From BOG-938 sp048498155 (GTDB lineage: Bacteria > Pseudomonadota > Alphaproteobacteria > Caulobacterales > Caulobacteraceae): a stretch of DNA of 33,257 bases. Both the position numbers and the translations under genes were made by a program. Within the stretch, counting starts at the first letter, position 1. The number at the start of each line of letters is the position of its first letter. The DNA lies in the NCBI GenBank assembly GCA_048498155.1, contig JBEHYN010000032.1, positions 1 to 33,257 of the forward strand, written 5' to 3'. Under the pieces are notes generated by a model. That model saw nothing but the letters and a program-made list of their open reading frames with translations, did not search any database and was not told where the DNA came from. Below are positions 1 through 8,291 of the stretch, one piece after another.

Positions 1-134
1 ACCAGAACAACACAGCCAGACGCCCGCCCTAAGCGTCACACCAGGCCCATATCCATCAAGACCAGGGCGTCGGGCAGCGACTATCGCAAAGCTCCCGCGT
101 CTGGGGCAGCGCCCGTCATTCACCCAGCCCCCCC

Positions 135-1127
135 CTACGGCTGCCCCGCCGCCGCCTGCGCCGGCGTCTCGCCGTAGAACGCCTTCACCGCCGGCGGGAT
201 ATTATCCAGGCCCGCGCCCCAGTCGGGATAGGTCTTGGCGAACTCGGCCACCAGGGTCTTTTGCGCCTCTTCCACCGTCTTGCCCTGGGCGCGCAGCTCT
301 AGCGAGCGACGCTCCAGATCGCGCAGCACATCGCGCTCGCCGGCGATCACCTTGCCGTCGCGCATGGGGCCGTGGTGGGGCATGACGATCAGGGGATGCA
401 GGGCCTCCAGCTTGTCCAGGGCGGCGAAATAGTTGGCCAGGGCGGGGTTCTTGTCGGGGATGGGCGGATAGGACTGGCTGGCTATGAAGTTGCCGCCCTG
501 CAGCACGCGGTCAGGCTCCACATAGAGGGCCACATCGCCGGGGAACAGGGCCGGGCCGAAGTTCATCACCCGCACGGTCACCCCGCCGCCCAGGTCGATC
601 CGCGCCTCCTGGTCGAAGGTCACGTCCGGTTCGCGCAGCACCACGTCGGCCAGGGCGTAGGCCAGCTCCGCGTTACGGGCGCGGAAGTTGTTGATGTATG
701 TCCAGGTGCCGTTGGCGATGTCTTCCTTCTGCGCCGTGGGAACGACCCACACCGTGCCGGGCGGAAAAGCCATGCCGCCGGAGATGTGCTCGGGACGGAA
801 GTCGGTGGTGACCAGATAGAACTTGGTGGTCTTGGTCAGCTTGGCCAACTCGTGGCTGATGGCGGTTCCGCTTCGGGGACCCATGCCGGTATCGAGGATC
901 AAGGTGGCCTTGGTTCCCACCACGATCATCACATTGGGTGTGCCCGGCCGGCTCATGTCGGGGATTTCCCACACGTGCTCGGAGATGCGCTGGGTGATGT
1001 TTTCCTGCACGATGAAGGGCGTCATCTTGGACACGTCCGGCGCGCCCTGCGCCTGAGCCGTCCATGAGCAGGCAAGCGCCAAAAGACCCGCCGTCGCGCC
1101 GACAGCCAATCGCTTTGTCAGTTTCAT
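135..1127 (-). CDS. Secreted metallo-beta-lactamase-fold protein with degenerate metal site
   Basis: The protein has about 330 residues. A Sec-type signal peptide (basic MKLTKR, hydrophobic stretch, cleavage near AQA) points to the periplasm or outside the cell. The overall pattern is that of the MBL superfamily, with a VGTKATLILDTGMG strand early on and MPHHGP near residue 250. The usual HxHxDH motif is replaced: the equivalent positions read D109, R111, E113 and H114 in TTDFRPEHISGG. The second-His region reads GPALFPGD where GxAHTPGD is expected, and the bridging Asp position reads QGGNF. Four or five ligands are therefore missing, so hydrolase activity is doubtful. GTG at 1130 lies directly before ATG at 1127; I chose ATG because AGGG lies 8 nt upstream. 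The family fold is fairly secure, the substrate is unknown, and the loss of activity is inferred. Confidence 0.8.
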   Translation of the reverse strand: MKLTKRLAVGATAGLLALACSWTAQAQGAPDVSKMTPFIVQENITQRISEHVWEIPDMSRPGTPNVMIVVGTKATLILDTGMGPRSGTAISHELAKLTKTTKFYLVTTDFRPEHISGGMAFPPGTVWVVPTAQKEDIANGTWTYINNFRARNAELAYALADVVLREPDVTFDQEARIDLGGGVTVRVMNFGPALFPGDVALYVEPDRVLQGGNFIASQSYPPIPDKNPALANYFAALDKLEALHPLIVMPHHGPMRDGKVIAGERDVLRDLERRSLELRAQGKTVEEAQKTLVAEFAKTYPDWGAGLDNIPPAVKAFYGETPAQAAAGQP

Positions 1128-1217
1128 CACGCCCGCCCTATTGCCGTTTTTCGGAGGGCCAAGCCCCCTTGGGCGTCACTATACAGAAGTTGAAATGCCC
1201 GTCGATCCGTCGGCGGT

Positions 1218-2201
1218 TCAGGGAACCAGCACGGCCGCGCCATCGAACCGGCCCGCGCGCAAGTCCGCCAGGGCCTCATTGGCCTGTTGAAGCGGATAGA
1301 CGGTGGTCTTGACCTGAACGCCGATTGTCGCCGCCAAGGGAAGGAAGTCCAGGCCGTCCCGGCGGGTGAGATTGGCCACCGACACCAGTTGCCGCTCCTG
1401 CCACAGCAGGGCGTAGGGAAAGCTTGGAATGTCGCTCATGTGGATGCCGGCGCAGACCACGCGCCCACCCTTCTTGACTGCCTTGAGAGCCGGCGGAACA
1501 AGCCCGCCCGCCGGGGCGTAGATGATCGCCGCATCGAGCGGCTCCGGCGGCGTCTCGTCCGAGCCGCCGGTCCATGTCACGCCCAGGCTCCTGGCGAAGC
1601 TCTGCGTAGCCGTGTCGCCGGGCCGGGTGAAGGCATAGACGTTTCGGCCCTGCCATAGGGCGACCTGGGCGACGATATGACCCGCCGCGCCGAAGCCGTA
1701 GAGCCCAAGCCTTTTGCCTTCGCCGGCGATTTGCAGGGAACGCCAGCCGATCAGACCCGCGCACAGCAGCGGGGCCAGGGATACGTCCGAACCCGTCTCG
1801 CCCAAGGGAAAGGCGAAGCGCGCGTCGGCGATGGTCGCGGTGGCGAAACCGCCGTCGCGCGTGTAGCCGGTGAAGGCCGGCGCATCGCACAGGTTCTCCT
1901 CCTGCGCCTTACAATAGGGACAGACTCCGCAGGTATGCCCGAGCCAGGGAATGCCGACCCGCTCGCCCAGGCTCAGCCCCGTCACGTCCGCGCCGACGGC
2001 GTCGATACGGCCGACGATCTCATGACCGGGGATGATCGGGGACTTGGGATCGGGCAGTTCGCCGTCCAGCACATGCAGGTCTGTGCGGCAAACCCCGCAG
2101 GCCAGCACCTTGACCCTGATCTGGCCCGGCCCCGGCTCTCGATCCGGCAGGTCAGTCCACTGCAAGGGCGTCCCCGGCCTGTTCAACACCATCGCCTGCA
2201 T
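1218..2201 (-). CDS. Zinc-dependent alcohol dehydrogenase (MDR family)
   Basis: This 327-residue protein matches the medium-chain zinc alcohol dehydrogenase family, close to the AdhA/AdhP-type single-domain annotations. Visible signatures are the catalytic-zinc region CGVCRTDLHVLDG (about residues 36-48), the GHEIVGRIDAVG motif (about 60-71), and the structural-zinc cysteines in CGVCPYCKAQEENLC (about 95-110). A Rossmann segment LGLYGFGAAGHIVAQVA follows near residue 165. The expected reaction is NAD(P)H-dependent interconversion of a primary alcohol and an aldehyde in the cytoplasm. The start is supported by AAGGA about 7 nt upstream. It is divergent from glcD across 62 bp, which suggests a shared promoter region and possibly linked two-carbon metabolism, but that link is inference. 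Confidence 0.9.
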   Translation of the reverse strand: MQAMVLNRPGTPLQWTDLPDREPGPGQIRVKVLACGVCRTDLHVLDGELPDPKSPIIPGHEIVGRIDAVGADVTGLSLGERVGIPWLGHTCGVCPYCKAQEENLCDAPAFTGYTRDGGFATATIADARFAFPLGETGSDVSLAPLLCAGLIGWRSLQIAGEGKRLGLYGFGAAGHIVAQVALWQGRNVYAFTRPGDTATQSFARSLGVTWTGGSDETPPEPLDAAIIYAPAGGLVPPALKAVKKGGRVVCAGIHMSDIPSFPYALLWQERQLVSVANLTRRDGLDFLPLAATIGVQVKTTVYPLQQANEALADLRAGRFDGAAVLVP

Positions 2202-2263
2202 CGACCGATCCTTGTTCCGCTGACCCGCGAGGCACTCTATCCTTAAACCCAGGGAGATTCCTG

Positions 2264-3757
2264 ATGTCGCTCAAGATGCCCACGCCGGACGGGACCGTGC
2301 TGGCCCGCCGCGCGGAAATCGTTGCAGCCCTGCGCCAGATTGTGCCCGGAGAGGGCGTGATCGAGGACGGCGACGCCCTGCGCGTCTACGAGTCTGACGC
2401 CCTGACCGCTTATCGCCAGCGCCCCATGGTCGCCGTTCTGCCGCAGACCACGGCCCAGGTGTCCGCCATTTTGCGCTGGTGCCACGATCAAGGAGTCAAG
2501 GTGGTGCCGCGCGGTTCGGGTACTTCGCTATCCGGCGGCGCCCTGCCGCTGGAGGACGCGGTGCTGCTGGGCCTGTCCCGCTTCAACCGGATCCTTGAGA
2601 TCGACTATGTTGACCGCATCGCCGTGGTCCAGCCGGGCGTGGCCAATCTGGCGGTAACCCGCGCGGTGGAGGCGGCGGGCTTCTATTACGCCCCCGATCC
2701 GTCCAGCCAGATCGCCTGCTCCATCGGCGGCAATGTGGCGGAGAACTCCGGCGGGGTTCACTGCCTCAAATACGGCCTGACCACCAACAATGTGCTGGGC
2801 GTCGAGCTGGTGCTGATGGACGGCGAGGTCGTGCGCCTGGGCGGGCGCTCGCTGGATCCCGCCGGCCTGGATCTGCTGGGCCTGGTGGTGGGCTCGGAGG
2901 GTCTGCTCGGCGTGGTAACGGAAGTCACCGTGCGCATCTTGCCCAAGCCCCAGAGCGCCAAGGCCGCCCTGCTCGGCTTTCCCACGGTGGAAAGCGCCGC
3001 CCAATGCGTGGCCGACGTGATTGGCGCGGGTATCATTCCGGCCGGCATGGAGATGATGGACCGTCCGGCCATCCACGCGGCCGAGGCCTTCGTCAATGTG
3101 GGCTATCCGCTGGATGTGGAGGCCCTGCTGATCGTGGAACTCGACGGCCCGGAGGCGGAGTGCGACCACCTGGTGGGCGAGGTCGAACAGATCGCCCTGG
3201 CCAATGGCGCTGTGTCCTGCCGCGTCTCGGGGTCGGAAGCTGAACGCCTGGCCTTCTGGGCGGGCCGCAAGGCCGCCTTCCCCGCCATGGGCCGCCTGGC
3301 GCCCGACTTCTACTGCATGGACGGCACCATCCCCCGCCGCCGGTTGCCCGAGGTGCTTCAGCGCATGAAGGGCCTGTCGATCCAGCACGGGCTGGAGGTG
3401 GCCAACGTATTCCACGCCGGGGACGGCAATTTACATCCGCTGATCCTTTATGACGTCAACCAGCCGGGCCAGTTGGAGCGGGCCGAGGAATTCGGCTCGG
3501 ACATCCTGCGCCTGTGCGTGGAGGTCGGCGGGGTGCTCACGGGCGAACACGGGGTGGGCGTTGAAAAGCGCGACCTGATGCCGGTGATGTTCTCCGAAGC
3601 TGATCTAGCCCACCAGCAAAGGGTCAAGTGCGCCTTTGACCCGCAGCTGCTGCTTAATCCGGGCAAGGTGTTTCCCGTGCTGCATCGCTGCGCTGAGCTT
3701 GGCCGCATGCACGTCCACAAGGGCCGCATGCCCTTCCCCGACCTGCCGCGGTTCTGA
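2264..3757 (+). CDS. glcD: Glycolate oxidase FAD-linked subunit GlcD
   Basis: This 497-residue protein is the FAD-binding catalytic subunit of glycolate oxidase (glycolate dehydrogenase), which oxidises glycolate to glyoxylate and passes electrons toward the respiratory chain through GlcF. The N-terminal FAD_binding_4 domain shows VVPRGSGTSLSGGALP (about residues 80-95) and SIGGNVAENSGGVHCLKYG (about 153-171). The C-terminal FAD-linked oxidase domain shows NVFHAGDGNLHP and TGEHGVGVEKRDLM. The length fits the family. ATG 2264 has GGGAG about 8 nt upstream. It is the first gene of glcD-glcE-glcF and ends 3 nt before the GTG of glcE. No glcC-type regulator or glcG/glcB genes are visible nearby. 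Confidence 0.95.
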   Translation: MSLKMPTPDGTVLARRAEIVAALRQIVPGEGVIEDGDALRVYESDALTAYRQRPMVAVLPQTTAQVSAILRWCHDQGVKVVPRGSGTSLSGGALPLEDAVLLGLSRFNRILEIDYVDRIAVVQPGVANLAVTRAVEAAGFYYAPDPSSQIACSIGGNVAENSGGVHCLKYGLTTNNVLGVELVLMDGEVVRLGGRSLDPAGLDLLGLVVGSEGLLGVVTEVTVRILPKPQSAKAALLGFPTVESAAQCVADVIGAGIIPAGMEMMDRPAIHAAEAFVNVGYPLDVEALLIVELDGPEAECDHLVGEVEQIALANGAVSCRVSGSEAERLAFWAGRKAAFPAMGRLAPDFYCMDGTIPRRRLPEVLQRMKGLSIQHGLEVANVFHAGDGNLHPLILYDVNQPGQLERAEEFGSDILRLCVEVGGVLTGEHGVGVEKRDLMPVMFSEADLAHQQRVKCAFDPQLLLNPGKVFPVLHRCAELGRMHVHKGRMPFPDLPRF

Positions 3758-3760
3758 CGC

Positions 3761-4939
3761 GTGGGCGAAGTTCTTTCTCCCACCACCAGCGATGAGGCGC
3801 GCGACGCCATCGCCGACGCCGCGCGCGTCGGCGCCAAGCTGGAAATCCGCGGCGGCGGCGGCAAGGCCCCCATCGGCGCCCCGCGCGAAGCGACGGTGCT
3901 GGACATGAGCACCTTCAACGCCGTGATCGATTACGACCCCGCCGAGCTGGTTCTAACCGTGGGCGCCGGGGCGCGCCTAGCGGACATCCAAGCCTTGGTG
4001 GCAGGCCAGAACCAGATGTTGGCCTTTGAGCCCTTCGATTACGGCCCGATCCTGGGCGGCGCGGCCGGCGTCTCGACGATCGGCGGGGTAATCGGCGCGG
4101 GCGTGGCCGGTTCGCGGCGGCTGTCGCGCGGTTCGGTGCGCGATCATCTGCTGGGCTTCAAGGGCGTGTCCGGGCGCGGCGAGGCCTTCGTTGGCGGGGC
4201 CAAGGTGGTCAAGAACGTCACGGGCTACGATCTGCCCAAGGTCATCTGCGGCAGTTGGGGGCGGCTGGTCGCCTTGACCGAAGTCACGCTCAAGGTCCTG
4301 CCGCGGCCGCGCGAACAGACCACCTTGGCCCTCGGCGGGCTGGACGTGGAACAGGCCATAGCGGTCATGGCGCGGGCCATGGGCTCCCAAGCCGAAGTCG
4401 CGGCGGCGGCGCACATCCCAGCTGACCCAGCGGCCCAAGGCGCGCTGACGCTGTTAAGGCTGGAGGGCTTCGGCCCCTCGGTGGCCGCACGGCGCGCTAT
4501 GCTGGAGAGTATGCTTGCCGACGTCGCCGCCGTGCGAACTCTGACCGTTGAGGACGCCGCCGAGCACTGGAACAACCTACAAACCCTGGCGCCCTTGTCC
4601 GATGCGCCCGTCCTGTGGCGGATCAATGCCGCGCCGAGCCGGGCCGGTGCGATCATCGCCGCCCTCCCCCCCGCGCGTGGCCGCTGGCTGATGGACTGGG
4701 CAGGCGGATTGATCTGGCTAGCCTTCGACGGCGAGCCTTCGGTGGTCAGGGAATTGGCCCAAGCGGCCGGCGGTCACGCCGCCCTGGTGCGCGCGCCCGA
4801 AGCCCTGCGCCGCTCAACACCCGCTCTGCAGCCTCAGGCGGCGGCGGTGATGGCGCTGGAAGCGCGCCTGCGCCGGGCGTTTGACCCGTCGGGCGTATTC
4901 GAGACCGGCCGCTTTCTGGACGGGGCCCATGCAGACTAA
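3761..4939 (+). CDS. glcE: Glycolate oxidase FAD-binding subunit GlcE
   Basis: This 392-residue protein is the second FAD-binding subunit of glycolate oxidase. Its N-terminal half carries a shorter FAD_binding_4 domain, with RGGGGKAPIG near residue 29, the segment GPILGGAAGVSTIGGVIGAGVAGSRR split around residues 88-115, and GAKVVKNVTGYDLPKVICGSWG (about 147-168), which is characteristic of GlcE. The start is a GTG three nucleotides after the glcD stop with no strong ribosome site, suggesting translational coupling. The end overlaps the ATG of glcF by 11 nt. Subunit identity rests on both sequence and position. Confidence 0.94.
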   Translation: MGEVLSPTTSDEARDAIADAARVGAKLEIRGGGGKAPIGAPREATVLDMSTFNAVIDYDPAELVLTVGAGARLADIQALVAGQNQMLAFEPFDYGPILGGAAGVSTIGGVIGAGVAGSRRLSRGSVRDHLLGFKGVSGRGEAFVGGAKVVKNVTGYDLPKVICGSWGRLVALTEVTLKVLPRPREQTTLALGGLDVEQAIAVMARAMGSQAEVAAAAHIPADPAAQGALTLLRLEGFGPSVAARRAMLESMLADVAAVRTLTVEDAAEHWNNLQTLAPLSDAPVLWRINAAPSRAGAIIAALPPARGRWLMDWAGGLIWLAFDGEPSVVRELAQAAGGHAALVRAPEALRRSTPALQPQAAAVMALEARLRRAFDPSGVFETGRFLDGAHAD

Positions 4940-6221
4940 GTTCACCGCCGCCCAGCTCGACCAGCCCGCCATGGCCAGCTCCGAAGCGGTTATCCGCAAG
5001 TGCGTGCACTGTGGATTCTGCCTGGCCACTTGCCCAACCTATCTGCTGCTGGGCGATGAGCTCGATAGTCCGCGCGGGCGCATCTACCTGATGAAGGACA
5101 TGCTGGAGACCGAGGCGGCGCCCACCGCCGAGGTGGTCAAGCATATCGACCGCTGCCTGTCGTGCCTGTCCTGCATGACCACCTGCCCGTCGGGCGTGAA
5201 CTACATGCACCTGGTCGATCACGCCCGGGCCTATATCCAGGCCAACTATCGGCGGCCTTGGCGCGACCGGGCGTTGCGGGCTGTGCTGGCGTGGGTGCTG
5301 CCCCATCCGGGCCGGTTCCGCCTGGCCCTGAGCCTGGCGCGGCTGGTCAAACCGGCGCGGCCGTTGATTGATCCGGTGGGCGCCTTAGCGCCGATCGCAG
5401 CCATGCTGGCCCTGGCGCCCGCAAGAGCGACGCCCCGCCCTTCCGCTGAAAGCACGGCCTTGCCTTCGGCCAAGGGGCGCATCGTCCTGTTGCAGGGCTG
5501 CGCCGAGCCGGTGCTGCGGCCGCAGATTCGTGAAGCGACCGTGCGTCTTTTGGGCCGCGCCGGCTATGACGTGACGTTTGCCCAAGGCGAGGTCTGTTGC
5601 GGGGCCTTGGTCCACCATATGGGCCGGGAGGCGGCGAGCTTGGACGCCGCCCGCCGCAACGTCGACGCCTGGACCCGTCAGATCGAGGCGGGCGGTCTGA
5701 CGGCCATCGTCGTCACCGCCTCGGGCTGCGGCACGACGCTGAAGGACTACGGCTTCATGCTGCGGGATGACCCAGCCTATGCCGACAAGGCCGCGCGGGC
5801 GTCGGCCTTGGCTAAGGACGTCAGCGAGCTTCTGGCCGAGATCGAATTGCCGCCCGGCGACGGGCGCGGCCTGAAAGTGGCCTATCACGCCGCCTGTTCG
5901 CTGCAGCACGGCCAGGGCGTCGTCGAGGCGCCCAAGCAGCTGCTGAGCCAGGCTGGCTTTGACGTGCGCAGCCCGCGCGACGGACACCTGTGCTGTGGGT
6001 CGGCCGGGACCTACAACATCCTACAGCCGCAGATCGCCGGCCAACTGGGCGATCACAAGGCCGCCAGCCTGGACGCACTTGAGCCGGACGTGATCGCCAC
6101 CGGCAATATCGGTTGCGCCATGCAGATCGGCGCGCGCACGGCTAGGCCGGTGGCGCATGTGGTGGAGTTGCTCGATTGGGCCAGCGGCGGACCAGCGCCG
6201 GACGGCTTAGTCGGCCTTTAA
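4929..6221 (+). CDS. glcF: Glycolate oxidase iron-sulfur subunit GlcF
   Basis: This 430-residue protein is the electron-transfer subunit of glycolate oxidase. Two [4Fe-4S] ferredoxin motifs sit near the N-terminus: CVHCGFCLATCP (about residues 23-34) and CLSCLSCMTTCP (about 75-86). The C-terminal half carries the cysteine-rich CCG domains, including VCCGALVHHMG and LCCGSAGTYN. I chose ATG 4929, inside the end of glcE (ATGCAGACTAA overlap). The open frame extends upstream to a TTG at 4881, but that would overlap glcE by nearly 60 nt and add an atypical N-terminus. The 3' end overlaps the convergent small gene by 15 nt. Confidence 0.95.
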   Translation: MQTKFTAAQLDQPAMASSEAVIRKCVHCGFCLATCPTYLLLGDELDSPRGRIYLMKDMLETEAAPTAEVVKHIDRCLSCLSCMTTCPSGVNYMHLVDHARAYIQANYRRPWRDRALRAVLAWVLPHPGRFRLALSLARLVKPARPLIDPVGALAPIAAMLALAPARATPRPSAESTALPSAKGRIVLLQGCAEPVLRPQIREATVRLLGRAGYDVTFAQGEVCCGALVHHMGREAASLDAARRNVDAWTRQIEAGGLTAIVVTASGCGTTLKDYGFMLRDDPAYADKAARASALAKDVSELLAEIELPPGDGRGLKVAYHAACSLQHGQGVVEAPKQLLSQAGFDVRSPRDGHLCCGSAGTYNILQPQIAGQLGDHKAASLDALEPDVIATGNIGCAMQIGARTARPVAHVVELLDWASGGPAPDGLVGL

Positions 6222-6473
6222 GCGACTAGGCTCAAGCGCGACTGTCGCCAGAATGGCCAAACCAAAGAGGATCATCGCTGCGGCGAGGTAGCAGCCTGGA
6301 CAATGAACCGTCAGGAGCAGACCGTGATGGCCGCAGATCGGCCCGATCGCGCTTAGCCACAGCGCTTGGCGAAACATCAGCACGCACTCAAGCGCCAGCC
6401 CGCCAAAGACCAAGCCCCCGGCCAACAGAATTCGGCTCCTTGCGACCGGGAAGGACCGTTTAGACGTGATCAC
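6207..6473 (-). CDS. Small Cys/His-containing membrane protein, function unknown
   Basis: This 88-residue protein starts at a GTG with an excellent AAGGAG 7 nt upstream, so I consider it a real gene. Two clear hydrophobic helices (about residues 13-33 and 62-80), and perhaps a third between them, predict an inner-membrane protein. Between them lies ICGHHGLLLTVHCPGCYLA, with three Cys (including CPGC) and three His that could bind metal or form a disulfide. I do not recognise a family with confidence. It is divergent from ccoN, and the FixK/FNR-like box sits about midway, 54 bp from this start and 59 bp from ccoN. A microaerobic or cbb3-linked role is possible but is inference only. Its 3' end overlaps glcF by 15 nt on the opposite strand. 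Confidence 0.72.
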   Translation of the reverse strand: MITSKRSFPVARSRILLAGGLVFGGLALECVLMFRQALWLSAIGPICGHHGLLLTVHCPGCYLAAAMILFGLAILATVALEPSRLKAD

Positions 6474-6527
6474 AGGCGCGCTCCTTTGCGACTGCGAGCG
6501 TTATGCCGCACCGCAAGATGACCGTGA

Positions 6528-6541
6528 TTGATATGGGTCAA
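6528..6541. promoter_or_regulatory. FixK/FNR-type box (anaerobox)
   Basis: TTGATATGGGTCAA matches the FNR/FixK consensus TTGAT-N4-ATCAA with one change in the second half-site (GTCAA, within the common TTGAY-N4-RTCAA form). Its centre is about 66 nt before the ccoN ATG, consistent with class II activation of the cco operon from a start near 6576. It also lies 54 bp from the start of the divergent small gene. Assignment rests on the motif and its position. Whether FixK or FnrL binds cannot be told from this window. Confidence 0.8.
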
Positions 6542-6600
6542 CGCATCCGCCCGCGATGACGCCGACAAGGCCGTCCTACGCTTGGCGGGGATTTCCTTAA

Positions 6601-8280
6601 ATGAGCTTGGTGACACACGAAGATCGCGGCGCCCCGTTTGGAGCCGCCCTGACGCTGTTCTTGACTGTGTTCGGCGCCATCGGCGCCGTGACGGCCGCCG
6701 GCCTGTCCAAGGACCCCGGCTTTCAGGTATCGGCGATGATCTTTTGCGTCGCCTTCACCCTGGCGGCCTTCGTTACCACCGGCATCGTTTCAGGCGGCGG
6801 CTTCAAGGTCGATCCCCATAAATACTCAGACAATGTGATCAAGGCCGCTGTGATCGCGGCCATCTTCTGGGGCGTGGTCGGCATGCTGGTCGGCCTGACC
6901 CTGGCCAGCCAGCTGGCCTGGCCGAACCTGTTCTATTTCCCCCAGCTCGGCTTCCTCAACTTCGGCCGCATCCGGCCGCTGCATACCTCCGCCGTAGTCT
7001 TCGCCTTCGGCGGCAACATCCTTCTGGCGACGTCATTCTACATCGTCCAGCGCACCTGCAAGGCCCGCCTGCCCGGCGTGATCGCCCCCTGGTTCGTATT
7101 CTGGGGCTATCAGCTGTTCATCGTCATCGCCGCCGTCGGCTATCTGATGGGGGTCAGCCAGGCCAAGGAATACGCCGAGCCTGAATGGTACGCCGACCTG
7201 TGGCTGACCATCGTCTGGGTGACCTATCTGTTCGTGTTCTTGGGCGCGATCTGGAAGCGCAAGGAGCCCCACATCTATGTGGCCAACTGGTTCTTCCTAG
7301 CCTTCATCGTCACCATTGCGGTGCTGCACCTTGTCAATAACGCGGCCCTGCCGATCTCATTGCTTTCCGCCAAGAGCTACTCTGCCTATTCGGGGGTGCA
7401 GGACGCCCTGATCGAGTGGTGGTACGGGCACAACGCCGTCGGGTTCTTCCTGACCGTGCCCTTCCTGGCCATCATGTACTACTTCATCCCCAAGCGGGTG
7501 GAGCGGCCGATCTATTCCTACCGGCTGTCGATCGTCCACTTCTGGGCGCTGATCTTCATCTACATCTGGGCCGGCCCGCACCACCTGCACTACACGGCCT
7601 TGCCCCAATGGACCCAGACCCTGGGCATGACCTTCTCAATCATGCTGTGGATGCCGTCCTGGGGCGGGATGATCAACGGCCTGATGACCCTCTCGGGCGC
7701 CTGGGACAAGCTGCGCACCGACCCGGTCGTGCGCATGCTGATCTTGGCCCTGGCCTTTTATGGCATGTCCACTTTCGAGGGACCGGTTATGTCAGTGCGT
7801 ACGGTCAACGCCCTGTCGCACTACACCGACTGGGGCATAGGCCACGTCCATTCCGGCTCGCTCGGATGGGTCGGCTTCATTTCCTTCGGCGCCCTGTACT
7901 GCATGGTGCCGTGGCTGTGGAAACGCGAACGGCTCTACTCGGACAAGCTGGTGGAGTGGCACTTCTGGATCTCCACCATAGGGGTGCTGCTCTACATCAC
8001 GTCCATGTGGGTTTCCGGGGTCATGGAAGGCCTGATGTGGCGCGCCTACACGCCTGACGGCTTCTTGGCCTACTCCTTCGTGCAGACCGTGGAGGCCAAG
8101 CACGTCGAATTCGTGGTCCGCGCCCTGGGCGGCCTGATGTACCTCACCGGCACGCTCATCATGGCCTACAACCTCGCGCGCACCATCCGAGGCGACGTCC
8201 GCCAAGGCGAGAACGGCGCCCTCACCGTCAAACCCGTCCCCAGCGGCCCGGCATCGCCGGTCCCGGCGGCCGCGCAATAG
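6601..8280 (+). CDS. ccoN: cbb3-type cytochrome c oxidase subunit I (CcoN/FixN)
   Basis: This 559-residue multi-helix inner-membrane protein is the catalytic subunit of cbb3 oxidase, a high-affinity terminal oxidase that reduces oxygen to water and pumps protons. Ligands visible in order are H128 in RPLHTSAVVF (low-spin haem b), H277 in WYGHNAVGF (CuB), H327 and H328 in GPHHLHYTALP (CuB), and H415 and H417 in GIGHVHSGSLGW (haem b3 and haem b). Start ATG 6601 has only a weak ribosome site. It is the first gene of a continuous ccoNOQP-GHIS run and lies just downstream of the FixK-like box. The C-terminal tail is Pro/Ala-rich. Confidence 0.97.
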   Translation: MSLVTHEDRGAPFGAALTLFLTVFGAIGAVTAAGLSKDPGFQVSAMIFCVAFTLAAFVTTGIVSGGGFKVDPHKYSDNVIKAAVIAAIFWGVVGMLVGLTLASQLAWPNLFYFPQLGFLNFGRIRPLHTSAVVFAFGGNILLATSFYIVQRTCKARLPGVIAPWFVFWGYQLFIVIAAVGYLMGVSQAKEYAEPEWYADLWLTIVWVTYLFVFLGAIWKRKEPHIYVANWFFLAFIVTIAVLHLVNNAALPISLLSAKSYSAYSGVQDALIEWWYGHNAVGFFLTVPFLAIMYYFIPKRVERPIYSYRLSIVHFWALIFIYIWAGPHHLHYTALPQWTQTLGMTFSIMLWMPSWGGMINGLMTLSGAWDKLRTDPVVRMLILALAFYGMSTFEGPVMSVRTVNALSHYTDWGIGHVHSGSLGWVGFISFGALYCMVPWLWKRERLYSDKLVEWHFWISTIGVLLYITSMWVSGVMEGLMWRAYTPDGFLAYSFVQTVEAKHVEFVVRALGGLMYLTGTLIMAYNLARTIRGDVRQGENGALTVKPVPSGPASPVPAAAQ

Positions 8281-8291
8281 GGGCGCTCATC

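Noticed and set aside
372..1067. Long plus-strand open frame opposite the MBL-fold gene
   Set aside because: It is antisense to a gene with a clear signal peptide and fold. It is rich in Gly, His and Val without domain motifs, which is typical of GC-rich codon-position shadows.
2528..3415. 295-codon minus-strand frame opposite glcD
   Set aside because: Low-complexity His/Gly/Ala-rich translation with no motif, entirely within the glcD coding region.
4881..4928. N-terminal extension of GlcF from TTG 4881
   Set aside because: It would overlap glcE by 59 nt and adds residues not like the family. ATG 4929 in the glcE stop overlap is the better start.
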